52,523 bases of DNA from Lachnoclostridium sp. An14 (GCF_002160755.1 NZ_NFLE01000029.1:1-52523), one strand, 5' to 3'. Counted from the stretch's first letter, positions 30,168 to 39,320 are shown. Notes: generated from the letters alone by a model not told the origin. A program made the numbers and translations.

Positions 30168-31558
30168 GAAACCGGAAAAAAAGAATTGAAACATTCTCCT
30201 TTTTTGACCATGCCGGAATCAGCAGACACTTGGAGGAAATGGCATCCAAAGGATGGATGATTGAGAAACTTACAAATTTTGCCTGGGTGTACCGCCGCAT
30301 AGAACCAAAGAAAGTAACATTCGCAGTCTCCTATTATCCAAAGGCATCGGAATTTGACCCGGAGCCTTCCGAAGAACAGAAAACATTCCATGAATTTTGC
30401 CTGCATACCGGGTGGAAATTGGCTTGTACTTCCGCGCAATTACAGATATTTTATAATGAAAGAGAACATCCTATCCCGATTGAAACAGAGCCAGCGTTGG
30501 AAGTAGAGAGTATTCATGCTTCGGCTAAAAAGAGTTTTATTCCATCCTATTTTCTGCTGTTTCTGATTTCCCTTATAAGTGGTGGCCTATTCATCGGCGG
30601 TATGTTGAGAGATCCTATCGGCCAGCTCTCCAGTCCGACTAATCTTTTTACAGGATCTTGTTTCCTGGTATTGTTCGCTATCTGCGTGATGGAGTTGGTC
30701 TGCTATTTCCGCTGGCACAGCCAAGCAAAGAGAGCGGCAGAACAGGGAGAATTTTTAAAACCGGTGAGCACGTCGAAGTTTCAAAAAGTGATGTTAGCTG
30801 TCATCCTCATTGGCGCGATTTATTGGGTAGCCAATTTCATCCTCTGCGGCGATAAGTTTCGCAGGTGGGCCGGCATCATCATGTGTCTCTATATGCCGAT
30901 GCTAATCTTTCTTGTAAATGCTACGAAAAATCATCTCAAACGAAAAAAGGTTTCCCGTGGTGTCAATCGGACCATTACACTATTTGTCGATGTTGTCCTT
31001 GCCTTCGCATTGATGGGAATCATCACCTTTAGCACTATAAAGTTGTCCTCCATGGGATTCTTTGCTGAAAATTCCGATGAAACTTACGAATACGGCGGAA
31101 TGACCTGGGTCATCCACAACGATGAACTTCCCCTAACCATAGAAGATTTAACCGGCGAGGAACCAGAAGGCTACATTAAAGAACAACGGGGAGAGGAATC
31201 TCTATTGCTGGGAGAGTTTGACCTGCGCCAGTATCCCCGTTTCGATGCCGAAAACTATAAGGACCTTCCTCATCTGGAGTATACCGTGGTCCATGTCAAA
31301 CTGCCTGCTCTCTATGGCATTTGCAAAGAACAGTTGATTTATGAAGGAGAACATCTGCATCCAATAGAGGAAAAACGCTACGAAAAACAGGATGCCTCTC
31401 CCTGGGGAGCAAATGAGGCATACCGGCTGTATGACCCTCAATATGGCTGGAGAAATGATTATCTGCTGTGCTACGACGATCTTCTTGTAGAAATCAGCTT
31501 TGATTGGGAACCGGCTATCCATCAGATGCAGATTGCAGGCGAAAAGCTTCATCCATAA
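30164..31558 (+). CDS. DUF2812 domain membrane protein
   Basis: 464 residues; ATG at 30164, within GGAGGAGCGTTTATGA, overlaps the PadR stop by 4 bases. The DUF2812 domain covers about residues 8-105 (FSFFDHAGISRHLEEMASKG, then FYNEREHP). Five hydrophobic segments follow (such as SYFLLFLISLISGGLFIGG and VVLAFALMGIITFSTI), then a soluble C-terminal domain of about 170 residues. The family has no proven function; the PadR link suggests a stress- or envelope-responsive role. Confidence 0.88.
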   Translation: MRNRKKRIETFSFFDHAGISRHLEEMASKGWMIEKLTNFAWVYRRIEPKKVTFAVSYYPKASEFDPEPSEEQKTFHEFCLHTGWKLACTSAQLQIFYNEREHPIPIETEPALEVESIHASAKKSFIPSYFLLFLISLISGGLFIGGMLRDPIGQLSSPTNLFTGSCFLVLFAICVMELVCYFRWHSQAKRAAEQGEFLKPVSTSKFQKVMLAVILIGAIYWVANFILCGDKFRRWAGIIMCLYMPMLIFLVNATKNHLKRKKVSRGVNRTITLFVDVVLAFALMGIITFSTIKLSSMGFFAENSDETYEYGGMTWVIHNDELPLTIEDLTGEEPEGYIKEQRGEESLLLGEFDLRQYPRFDAENYKDLPHLEYTVVHVKLPALYGICKEQLIYEGEHLHPIEEKRYEKQDASPWGANEAYRLYDPQYGWRNDYLLCYDDLLVEISFDWEPAIHQMQIAGEKLHP

Positions 31559-31673
31559 GCCTGCATGGGGAATACGCTTATGAAACAATAAATCCGCAGT
31601 TGCGGGGAGGCCGGTTATGTGCTTGCACAACATAATCGCGGAAGAATGTACAGCTAGAACAGCGCCCGCTGCT

Positions 31674-32192
31674 TTACTCTTGATTTTGAATACTCCTATG
31701 TTCAGCGAACATCATCCCAAGCTGTTCCGGCGTTTCGGAAAAATCCTGGTCAATCATCGCCCGTATGATGCCATAAACGGAGTAAGCGACCACATACAGA
31801 ATGTATTTTGTCATACCAATATCTTCAGCTGGGATAATGACCCTTCTGAACAGTTCTTCGATCAAATACAGTTTATCGTGCTTTTGGATGGCCCGGACGA
31901 ACTCCTTTTCTGAATAAAAAAACTGGATCAGTCTTTGTTTCAGCGTTTCTCCATCCTCCGCGGGAACGGGATTTGCTTCACAATACGCTGCCCATCTCGA
32001 GATGAGACAATAAAGGATGATCTCATCCGTGGAATCGAAATTGCGGTAATAGGCGTTGCGGGACACTCCGGCCTTCTCGCAGATCATGGTCACGGAGATA
32101 TTCTGCTCGCTTTGCAGCAATTCGCCATAGGCGAAAGCGAGGCTCTCTTTTGTGATGACGTTGATCTCATCGTTTCTTTTGTTATATCCCAT
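31674..32192 (-). CDS. TetR/AcrR-family regulator
   Basis: 172 residues from ATG at 32192 behind AAGGAGTCAAAGCCT; upstream in-frame sequence runs through its own promoter and is excluded. The N-terminal HTH reads ITKESLAFAYGELLQSEQNI then VTMICEKAGVSRNAYYRNFD; the rest is the helical ligand and dimer domain. It is divergent from the alpha/beta hydrolase gene at 32325, and an operator-like inverted repeat sits inside its promoter, so it probably represses both. Confidence 0.88.
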   Translation of the reverse strand: MGYNKRNDEINVITKESLAFAYGELLQSEQNISVTMICEKAGVSRNAYYRNFDSTDEIILYCLISRWAAYCEANPVPAEDGETLKQRLIQFFYSEKEFVRAIQKHDKLYLIEELFRRVIIPAEDIGMTKYILYVVAYSVYGIIRAMIDQDFSETPEQLGMMFAEHRSIQNQE

Positions 32193-32258
32193 AGGCTTTG
32201 ACTCCTTGACGTCACAATCCCCCCGCGATTGTGACTTTATCTTTTTCCTGTTCTGCGG

Positions 32259-32290
32259 TATAGTATATGGCGTAACAACTGTTGCGTCAA
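32259..32290. promoter_or_regulatory. Overlapping divergent promoters and TetR operator
   Basis: Minus strand: TTGACG (32285-32290), 17 bases, TATACT (32262-32267) for the TetR gene. The spacer holds CGTAACA-AC-TGTTGCG (32271-32286), an inverted repeat with one mismatch. Plus strand: TATAGT (32259-32264) with weak TTTATC at 32236-32241 for the hydrolase. One bound repressor would cover both. Confidence 0.7.
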
Positions 32291-32324
32291 GTGATATGCC
32301 GGGAAATGGAAGGAATTTTTGTAA

Positions 32325-33314
32325 ATGATAAAATGGATTTTGATTGGGATGGCCGCGTTGATTGGCCTGACCGCCGCGGGAGTAGTGCTGCTGGCAGCGA
32401 TTGCAAACCATAAAGGCGCGAACTACTGGAAGTTCGCAGAGCCCCAGGGGGCGATCGAAACGCGATATACCGGCTTAGGTGAGTACGAGGTTTCCTTTGC
32501 CGAATTTGACGCTCCTGGTACTGTATGGGAAAAATATGAGATCTGGTATCCTTCCGATCTGGAACAGTCTGATAAACCATATCCGGTCGTTGTCATCGCC
32601 AACGGGACAGGGATGAAGGCGTCCAAGTTGAGGGCGATATATGAACATCTGGCTTCGTGGGGATTTATCGTTGCGGGAAACGAGGATGAACACGCAAGAA
32701 CAGGCGCGTCTTCGGCGGCAACCCTTGACTTTATTCTGTCGCTGAACGATGACCCTCAAAGTGTTTTTTACGGCCGCGTAGATACGGAAAACATCGGCAT
32801 CACCGGACATTCCCAGGGCGGCGTCGGAGCGGTCAACGCTGTGACCCAGCAGAAAAACGGCAATCTATATAAAGCTATCTGCGCCCAAAGCACCACATCC
32901 AGCGCTGTGGCTTATGCCCTGAATCAGCTGGACGGCGAGTTGGGCGGCGGCTGGAATTGTGATACGACGGCCCTTTCCATTCCCGCATTTATGGTGGCCG
33001 GTACAGGTACCGCCGATGCCGGGAACGTGGAGGAAAACAGGCTGGAGCTTGCCGGGGGAGAAACTCAGGGGATCTGCCCCCTCTGGTGGCTGCGGGAATG
33101 TTTTGATGCCATGCCCGATACAGTGCCCAAAGTAATCGGCAGACTGAGCGGCAGGGATCACGGAGCTATTCCCATCAGTGCCGATGGATATATGACTGCA
33201 TGGTTTCTGTATTGGCTGCAGGGTGATGAGGCGGCAGGCAGGGCTTTCTTTGGAGCGGATGCGGAAATCAGAAACAATAAAAATTGGCAGGATGTCACAA
33301 TAAATTTTCCGTAA
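32325..33314 (+). CDS. Membrane-anchored or secreted alpha/beta hydrolase
   Basis: 329 residues; ATG follows GGAAGGAATTTTTGTAA. An N-terminal hydrophobic segment (WILIGMAALIGLTAAGVVLLAA) acts as signal or anchor. The hydrolase core has VVVIANGTG (oxyanion region), the nucleophile elbow GHSQGG and a C-terminal catalytic histidine in GRDHGAIPIS. The layout resembles the polyester hydrolase/PAF-acetylhydrolase-like branch (chlorophyllase fold). Substrate unknown. It is controlled by the divergent TetR-type gene, suggesting induction by a small molecule. Confidence 0.85.
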   Translation: MIKWILIGMAALIGLTAAGVVLLAAIANHKGANYWKFAEPQGAIETRYTGLGEYEVSFAEFDAPGTVWEKYEIWYPSDLEQSDKPYPVVVIANGTGMKASKLRAIYEHLASWGFIVAGNEDEHARTGASSAATLDFILSLNDDPQSVFYGRVDTENIGITGHSQGGVGAVNAVTQQKNGNLYKAICAQSTTSSAVAYALNQLDGELGGGWNCDTTALSIPAFMVAGTGTADAGNVEENRLELAGGETQGICPLWWLRECFDAMPDTVPKVIGRLSGRDHGAIPISADGYMTAWFLYWLQGDEAAGRAFFGADAEIRNNKNWQDVTINFP

Positions 33315-33348
33315 AGAAGCAAAAAAGAACACAAGAACGCAGCAGAAA

Positions 33349-33405
33349 GCCGCCGGGACACGGACAGATCTTCTCTGTCGTCCGTTCTCCGGCGGCTGTA
33401 TTTTT
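33349..33405 (+). terminator. Terminator of the hydrolase gene
   Basis: GCCGCCGG pairs with CCGGCGGC, with an inner stem ACGGAC-AGA/TCT-GTCCGT, followed by TGTATTTTT. Confidence 0.75.
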
Positions 33406-33440
33406 GCTGTGTTTTTGCGCTGTTTCGGATGTTATCTGAA

Positions 33441-33492
33441 AAGGGAGAATCCATCTCCTTCACATCCGGCCCGGCGGCTCCGTTCTTCCCTT
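33441..33492 (-). terminator. Terminator of the M20/DUF5058 operon
   Basis: On the minus strand AAGGGA-a-GAA pairs with TTC-TCCCTT and is followed by TTC; the 5' arm includes part of the stop codon region at 33491. Confidence 0.5.
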
Positions 33493-34204
33493 ATTTCTTC
33501 TTCTCTTTCAAGGACATTTTGATAATGCCGGTCTTATAGAAGATGTAGGCGCAGATTACGTTTAAGACCATGCAGCCCATAACCACGAATCCCTCTTTTC
33601 CGCCTAAGGGGTAGAAACAGTTGATACCGATTACCACGGCCAGGGGGATGATTAACACCAGGGACTTATTCTTCGCCCGGTACTCTCCACAGTCATCGTT
33701 CACGAAACTGAGGAGGATGCCTCCGAACAGGGCCGGCAGCAGATAGGTGGTGGCGGTGGCCATGGTGGGGCTGAGCAGGATCGGTTTTAAGGGTACCAGA
33801 AGGATCACGCCCAGCACAATGACCAAAGTGGTCACGATGGAAGATGTGGCCACAGCCACGGCGGCGACCACGTCGCCTTCTTCCGTTCCCTGGGCTGCTC
33901 CTGTCAGGGCCTGGGCATTGATCACTGTGGGAATTTTTAGGTTCGTCACGTTTCCTGTGAGGAAGGTGATGTAGGAGGCGGATCCCAGAATCGGCACGTA
34001 GCTGAACACCTCCGCCGCCGCTGTGGGAATGAACACGGCCAGCAAACCGCCGCCTACCAGCAGTATCTCATTGATGCCGCCCTGCGGCCACACGTCAAAC
34101 GCCGCGCTGATCACCGCCGGGATTCCCAGCATAAATCCAATTCCAATGACAAGTCCCACCCGTCCAAGGCGGTGTATGCTTTTTTCGTAATTTGATCCTT
34201 TCAT
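33491..34204 (-). CDS. Multi-spanning membrane protein, partner of DUF5058
   Basis: 237 residues with about six hydrophobic segments; ATG follows GAGGAGACTGCAT. Starts MKGSNYEKSIHRLGRVGLVI; a polar loop VTNLKIPTVINAQALTG and a glycine-rich GAAQGTEEGDVVAAVAVATS lie between helices, features that recur in small-molecule carriers. I do not recognise a named family. It follows the DUF5058 gene by 21 bases, and an M20 amidohydrolase precedes both, so the two membrane proteins probably form one transporter for the hydrolase's substrate. Confidence 0.75.
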   Translation of the reverse strand: MKGSNYEKSIHRLGRVGLVIGIGFMLGIPAVISAAFDVWPQGGINEILLVGGGLLAVFIPTAAAEVFSYVPILGSASYITFLTGNVTNLKIPTVINAQALTGAAQGTEEGDVVAAVAVATSSIVTTLVIVLGVILLVPLKPILLSPTMATATTYLLPALFGGILLSFVNDDCGEYRAKNKSLVLIIPLAVVIGINCFYPLGGKEGFVVMGCMVLNVICAYIFYKTGIIKMSLKEKKK

Positions 34205-34225
34205 ATGCAGTCTCCTCTCTATCTG

Positions 34226-34948
34226 TTATCCCAGCACCTTCACCCAAAACAGGGAGGATGCCATACCAATGAGCAGCGTCACCGCCATGATAAAGCTGCG
34301 GTACCAGTATATTTTCAGCCTTTTCACAATAATCTCCATCTGAAGGTAGGTGGCGATCAGGGAGGTGAGGGCTACTGCCGCGTACACCGGGCCTTTAAAG
34401 AGCTGAATGGGGAGGAATGCCTCCACGATGGCCAGGGACAGCACGGCGGTAAGCAGGGCTCCTAAGGCTCCGTTTTTATTTCTGGCGGTAGTGACGCCCT
34501 TCTGGATGCTCTTGCTGAAAAACAGGACGCAGACAATACCGGTCATAATACAGATACTCATAACAAACATCAGGGTTCCCACGATAGTGGGATCTCCCGC
34601 CGCGTTCAAGGCAGCGATGGACTCGTAGCCCGCTCCCGTGGCCGCCATGTCAGCTGCCATGAGCTCATAGGTCACAGCTCCCACCACGGAAAGGCGGAAC
34701 CAGGACCAGGGCACGCCGATAACAGCCGCCAGGCTGAATAAGCCCACCACAATGGAGATGGACGGCACGATGGTGTAAATGGCCGAGGAGACGATCGTCG
34801 TGCGCAGCTGCTCCTTCGTCATGCCGATCTCCAGGCCGTGACGGTAGGCTTTCCGCAGGGTAAGTACGCAGAAAATCAGGATATAAAGGATACCGGCCCC
34901 CACCAGGCAGTACAGCAGGGGGCTGTTCATAATTTCAATAAAAGTCAT
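34226..34948 (-). CDS. DUF5058 family membrane protein
   Basis: 240 residues with about six membrane segments. It opens IMNSPLLYCLVGAGILYILI and contains IVPSISIVVGLFSLAAVIG and VVGAVTYELMAADMAATGAG, which I recall as DUF5058 traits. ATG follows GAAGGGAGAAAAACTGAGT, 25 bases after the M20 stop. Family function is undetermined. Together with the next gene it makes a likely two-subunit membrane complex. Confidence 0.75.
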   Translation of the reverse strand: MTFIEIMNSPLLYCLVGAGILYILIFCVLTLRKAYRHGLEIGMTKEQLRTTIVSSAIYTIVPSISIVVGLFSLAAVIGVPWSWFRLSVVGAVTYELMAADMAATGAGYESIAALNAAGDPTIVGTLMFVMSICIMTGIVCVLFFSKSIQKGVTTARNKNGALGALLTAVLSLAIVEAFLPIQLFKGPVYAAVALTSLIATYLQMEIIVKRLKIYWYRSFIMAVTLLIGMASSLFWVKVLG

Positions 34949-34973
34949 ACTCAGTTTTTCTCCCTTCTATGTA

Positions 34974-36404
34974 TTACATTCCCTCGCCGGGCTTTACGTC
35001 GTCTGGAATCGGACAGTTGTAGACGCCGCCGGTCTCCTCCAGGAGCTCCTTCTTCGCCTGCCCGGCCAGCTCCGGTTTCTCGTAGACGAAGGTGCAGGCA
35101 TAGGCCATGGCTCTGGCGATGGCCACGCTGGCCTTGTCGCCGATGGAGGTGCCCACCTGGGCCGCGAACTGCCAGGTGTGAGGGCCGGTGCCGGGGATTC
35201 CCACCGCCGCCGTGTACTGGCCTGTGGGAACCAGGTAGCTCACGTCACCCACGTCTGTGGAACCGGTGGAAAGACTCTCCCGCACCTTTTCCGTGTAGGG
35301 GATTACCGTGGTATTTAAGGGGCGTTTCGCAAACTCCTCTTTCGTAAGCCCGTTCATCTTCGCTCCCGCTGCCAGGCTCTTTTCCCTCTGCTCCTCCGGC
35401 ATGGCCGCCAGGAACTCTCTGGCGATGGCGTATTCCTCCTCGCCGAAGTCCGGGCCGCCCTGGGCGATAAAGGCGTCGGAGAGAAGGGTGGAGGCGGTGG
35501 GGTTGGGAATGAAATCGCTCAGTCCGCCTAACACCTTGACGCTCACCTCCGTCTCCGTCATCAGGGCCGCGCCCTGGGCGATCTTTTTAATCCGCTCCAG
35601 GATCTCCGCGCTCATGGACAGCCTGGGGGCGCGGACGAAGTACAGCACGGAGGCGTGTCCCTGGACGATATTGGGGGCGTCGCCGCCGCAGTCTAGGTAG
35701 GCGTAGTGGATCCTGGCGTCGGATACCACGTGCTCTCTCAAATAGTTCACGCCCACGTTCATCAGCTCACAGGCGTCCAGGGCACTGCGGCCAAGCTCCG
35801 GGCTGGCTCCCGCGTGGGAGGTTTTTCCCTTGAAGTCAAAGCGCACCTTATAGTTGGCCACGCTCCTGGGGAAACACATATTCATATCCATGGGATGCCA
35901 GGAAAACGCCATATCCAGGCCGTCAAAGCAGCCGGCCTTCGCCATAAAGCCCTTTCCAAAGCCGGCCTCCTCCGCCGGGCAGCCAAAGACCTTTATGGTT
36001 CCGGGCATTCCCGTATCCTCCAGAAATTTCTTCACGATGAGGGCCGCCCCCACGGCTCCCGCTCCCAGAGCGCTGTGGCCGCAGCCGTGGCCGTAGCTCT
36101 GTCCTTCGATGGGACAGCGTTTTGCCACGCCGGCCTGCTGGCTTAAGTTGGGCAGGGCGTCGTACTCGCCCATAATGCCGATCACCGGGCCGCCGTTTCC
36201 ATACGTCCCCACAAACGCCGTCTCGATGTCCGCGATCCCGGCCTCCACCTGAAAGCCTTCTTCCCTCAGGACTTCTTCCAGTTTGGCCGCGCTTTTAAAC
36301 TCCTTATAGCCGCTCTCCGCATAGGACCAGACATCCCGGTTCATCTGACCGATGACGCCCGCTTTTTCCTCCGCGATCTGACGGATCCTTTCCTTGTTAT
36401 CCAT
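34974..36404 (-). CDS. M20-family amidohydrolase, AbgB-like
   Basis: 476 residues from ATG at 36404 behind AAAGGAGGAAGGTAT; the frame extends further upstream past the promoter but that part is not used. Metal-site motifs: YGHGCGHSALGAGA, GCPAEEAGFGKG, and FSWHPMD; a dimerisation insert with KTSHAGASPELGRSALDA is present. The overall form is that of p-aminobenzoyl-glutamate hydrolase subunit B and related aminoacyl or peptide hydrolases. No signal peptide, so it acts in the cytoplasm on an imported substrate. First gene of the operon with the two membrane proteins. Confidence 0.9.
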   Translation of the reverse strand: MDNKERIRQIAEEKAGVIGQMNRDVWSYAESGYKEFKSAAKLEEVLREEGFQVEAGIADIETAFVGTYGNGGPVIGIMGEYDALPNLSQQAGVAKRCPIEGQSYGHGCGHSALGAGAVGAALIVKKFLEDTGMPGTIKVFGCPAEEAGFGKGFMAKAGCFDGLDMAFSWHPMDMNMCFPRSVANYKVRFDFKGKTSHAGASPELGRSALDACELMNVGVNYLREHVVSDARIHYAYLDCGGDAPNIVQGHASVLYFVRAPRLSMSAEILERIKKIAQGAALMTETEVSVKVLGGLSDFIPNPTASTLLSDAFIAQGGPDFGEEEYAIAREFLAAMPEEQREKSLAAGAKMNGLTKEEFAKRPLNTTVIPYTEKVRESLSTGSTDVGDVSYLVPTGQYTAAVGIPGTGPHTWQFAAQVGTSIGDKASVAIARAMAYACTFVYEKPELAGQAKKELLEETGGVYNCPIPDDVKPGEGM

Positions 36405-36438
36405 ATACCTTCCTCCTTTGTGCTGCAATAATGGAACC

Positions 36439-36447
36439 ATTATAGCA
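36439..36447 (-). promoter_or_regulatory. Promoter (-10) of the M20 operon
   Basis: TATAAT (36439-36444) with TGC just upstream forms an extended -10; the -35 is not evident. A small inverted repeat AATGG-AA-CCATT (36429-36440) overlaps the start region and may be an operator. Confidence 0.55.
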
Positions 36448-36617
36448 CAGTTTTGCACATAATGTCTGAAATTTTTGCCAAACTTTATAAAAAGGGGCAA
36501 AAAAATGTTTTTACCGGCCCAATTTCCATTACTTTACAGCTTAAAAACGCAATTTCGCCAAACAAACAGCAATCAGACGGAAACTTTAACATAATATGGA
36601 AAAGGAGGAACCTGTTT

Positions 36618-37775
36618 ATGGAAGATATGATGATTTCGTTTTTGAGAACATTTACAGACTATCCCTTTGCCGTCCGTGTAAACGGCAGGGAATATCAGAT
36701 CGGCGAGGGGAAACCGGAATTTGCCGTGACGTTTAAACGGCCCATTCCCAAACGGCAGCTGCTCACCAGCACCTCCCTGGCCCTGGGAGAGGCCTATATG
36801 GACGGGGATCTGGAGATCGAGGGGGACCTTTACTACGCCCTGGACCACTTTTTAGGCCAGATGGGGAAATTTTCCACGAACGAACCGGCGTTAAAAAGGC
36901 TGATGCGGCCTTCCACCTCCAAACGCTGTCAGAAACAGGAGGTTTCCTCCCACTACGACATTGGAAATGAGTTTTACAGGCTGTGGCTGGATGAGACCAT
37001 GAGCTACTCCTGCGGCTATTTCAAGCGCCCGGACGACACCCTGCGCCAGGCCCAGGTAAACAAGGTGGACTACATTCTCCAGAAACTGAACCTAAAGCCG
37101 GGGATGACCCTTTTGGACATCGGCTGCGGCTGGGGGTTCCTCCTCATGGAGGCCGCGAAAAAATACGGCGTCCGCGGGTTCGGCATCACCTTAAGCAAGG
37201 AGCAGAAAGCCGAATTTGAACGCCGCATCCGCGAGGAGCATTTGGAGGGGGGTCTGGAGGTGGAGCTGATGGACTACCGGGATCTACCCGCCTGCGGCCG
37301 CGCCTTTGACCGGGTGGTGAGCGTGGGCATGGTGGAGCACGTGGGCCGCCCCAACTACCAGAAATTCATCCGCTGCGTTTCCAGCGTCCTAAATGAGGGC
37401 GGCGTATTCCTTCTCCATTTTATCAGCGCCCTGACGGAGCACACCGGCGACCCGTGGATCCGGAAATACATTTTCCCCGGCGGCACCGTCCCCAGCCTGC
37501 GGGAAATGTGCGGCGCCATGGGCGAAGACGGGTTTCACATCATGGACGTGGAAAACCTGCGCCTCCACTACAACAAAACCTTACTCTGCTGGGCCGACAA
37601 TTTCCACAGGCATTTAGACGAGGAGCGGAAACTGTTTGACGAGCGGTTTCTGCGGATGTGGGACCTGTATTTGAACGCCTGCGCCGCCACCTTTCACAAC
37701 GGCATCATCGACCTGCACCAGATCGTGGCCACCAGGGGCATTGACAACAGCTATCCCATGGTCAGGTGGTATTGA
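36618..37775 (+). CDS. cfa: Cyclopropane-fatty-acyl-phospholipid synthase
   Basis: 385 residues from ATG at 36618 behind AAAAGGAGGAACCTGTTT. N-terminal domain of about 110 residues, then an SAM-dependent methyltransferase with VSSHYDIGNEFYRLWLDETM, the SAM loop LDIGCGWGFLLMEAA, VSVGMVEHVG and the IFPGGTVPS segment, all diagnostic of Cfa. It adds a methylene bridge to unsaturated acyl chains of membrane lipids. Its 3' end overlaps the convergent rarA gene by 14 bases. Confidence 0.95.
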   Translation: MEDMMISFLRTFTDYPFAVRVNGREYQIGEGKPEFAVTFKRPIPKRQLLTSTSLALGEAYMDGDLEIEGDLYYALDHFLGQMGKFSTNEPALKRLMRPSTSKRCQKQEVSSHYDIGNEFYRLWLDETMSYSCGYFKRPDDTLRQAQVNKVDYILQKLNLKPGMTLLDIGCGWGFLLMEAAKKYGVRGFGITLSKEQKAEFERRIREEHLEGGLEVELMDYRDLPACGRAFDRVVSVGMVEHVGRPNYQKFIRCVSSVLNEGGVFLLHFISALTEHTGDPWIRKYIFPGGTVPSLREMCGAMGEDGFHIMDVENLRLHYNKTLLCWADNFHRHLDEERKLFDERFLRMWDLYLNACAATFHNGIIDLHQIVATRGIDNSYPMVRWY

Positions 37776-39093
37776 GCCGCCGCCACTCCTTCACCCGCTC
37801 CAGCCTGGCCTTCCAGTCTGCCTCCTCTCCCTCTCCCGCGGGCCGGTAGTATTCCCGCCCCGCCAGGGAATCGGGAAGGCACTGCATATTGGTGAGCTTT
37901 TCTGCGGTATCGTGGGCGTACTGGTAGCCTTTTCCGTATTCCAGCTCCTTCATGAGCCTGGTAGGCGCATTGCGGATGACCAGGGGGACCGGCTCCGACA
38001 GCTGCTCCACCGCGTCCCGCTTTGCCTCCTCGTAAGCCACGTAGAGGGAGTTGGACTTGGGGGCCAGGGACATATAGACCACCGCCTGGGTCAGATGGAC
38101 GGAGCACTCCGGCATCCCCAGGAAGTGGCAGGCCTGGTAGGCGGCCACCGCCGTTTCCAAAGCTCTCGGGTCCGCAAGGCCCACGTCCTCGCTGGCAAAA
38201 CGGATCACCCGCCTGGCCACGTAGAGGGGATCTTCCCCCGCCTCCAGCATCCGGGCCAGCCAGTAGACGGCCGCGTCCGGGTCGGAGTTTCTCATGGACT
38301 TGTGGAGGGCGGAAATCAGGTTGTAGTGCTCCTCCCCCTTCTTATCGTAGAGCAGGGATTTTTTGGAAATGCACTGTTCCAAGGTCTCCGGCCTCACGGT
38401 CAGCACTCCCTCCCGGTCCAGATCTCCGTTTAACACCACCATTTCCAGGGTAGACAGGGCGGCCCTGGCGTCTCCGTTTGCAAAGACGGCGATGGATTCC
38501 AGCATCTCCGGCTGAATCCGGATGAGCTGGCTGCCAAAGCCTCTCTCGTCCTTTATGGCCCGCTCCAGCAGGGATACCAGCTCCTCTGTTTTCAGGGCCT
38601 GGAGCACAAAGACCCGGCACCGGGACAGCAGCGCCCCGTTGATCTCAAAGGAAGGATTCTCCGTGGTGGCCCCGATGAGGATGATGCTGCCTTTCTCCAC
38701 AAAGGGCAGGAAGGCATCCTGCTGGGCCTTGTTGAAACGGTGGATCTCGTCCACAAAGAGGATGGTTTTCTCCCCGTACCGGCGGTTGGCCTCCGCCTGC
38801 TCCATCACCGCACGGATTTCCTTGATTCCGCTGGTGACTGCGGAAAAGTCGATGAAGGCCGCCCTGGTGCGGTTGGCGATGATCCTGGCCAGGGTGGTTT
38901 TCCCCACTCCCGGCGGCCCCCAGAAGATCATGGACGAAACCTGATCGTTTTCAATGAGCCGGCGCAGCACCTTCCCCGGCCCCAAAAGATGGGTCTGCCC
39001 CACAAATTCTTCCAGCGTCCTGGGCCGCAGCCTGGCGGCCAGGGGCTGATTTTCCTCTCCTCCAAACAGCGTAAGCTGCTCCATTTCCCTCAT
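37762..39093 (-). CDS. rarA: Replication-associated recombination ATPase RarA/MgsA
   Basis: 443 residues from ATG at 39093 behind GGAAGGAGAAACACC. AAA+ core with LRPRTLEEFVGQTHLLG, Walker A WGPPGVGKTTLA, Walker B ILFVDEIHRFNK and sensor 1 IGATTENPSFE; C-terminal tetramerisation region with ARRVIRFASEDVGLADPRAL. RarA acts at stalled replication forks. A bound promoter lies at 39139-39167. Confidence 0.95.
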   Translation of the reverse strand: MREMEQLTLFGGEENQPLAARLRPRTLEEFVGQTHLLGPGKVLRRLIENDQVSSMIFWGPPGVGKTTLARIIANRTRAAFIDFSAVTSGIKEIRAVMEQAEANRRYGEKTILFVDEIHRFNKAQQDAFLPFVEKGSIILIGATTENPSFEINGALLSRCRVFVLQALKTEELVSLLERAIKDERGFGSQLIRIQPEMLESIAVFANGDARAALSTLEMVVLNGDLDREGVLTVRPETLEQCISKKSLLYDKKGEEHYNLISALHKSMRNSDPDAAVYWLARMLEAGEDPLYVARRVIRFASEDVGLADPRALETAVAAYQACHFLGMPECSVHLTQAVVYMSLAPKSNSLYVAYEEAKRDAVEQLSEPVPLVIRNAPTRLMKELEYGKGYQYAHDTAEKLTNMQCLPDSLAGREYYRPAGEGEEADWKARLERVKEWRRLNTT

Positions 39094-39138
39094 GGTGTTT
39101 CTCCTTCCTTTGCTGCTGTGTGTCTGCTTATATCCGCT

Positions 39139-39167
39139 ATTATAAACCATTTTTCGGAGAATGTAAA
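39139..39167 (-). promoter_or_regulatory. rarA promoter
   Basis: Minus strand TTTACA (39162-39167), 17 bases, TATAAT (39139-39144), 46 bases before the ATG. Confidence 0.75.
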
Positions 39168-39174
39168 AAATTGG

Positions 39175-39203
39175 TTGACATACGGCCCGTTTTCCTGTAA
39201 AAT
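39175..39203 (+). promoter_or_regulatory. Promoter of the tRNA-Phe/tRNA-Gly unit
   Basis: TTGACA (39175-39180), 17 bases, TAAAAT (39198-39203), 45 bases before tRNA-Phe. It is back to back with the rarA promoter. Confidence 0.8.
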
Positions 39204-39247
39204 AACAATCGCTGTGAGAAAAAGAAAACTATCAGCCCAACCCGAAT

Positions 39248-39320
<73 letters not shown>

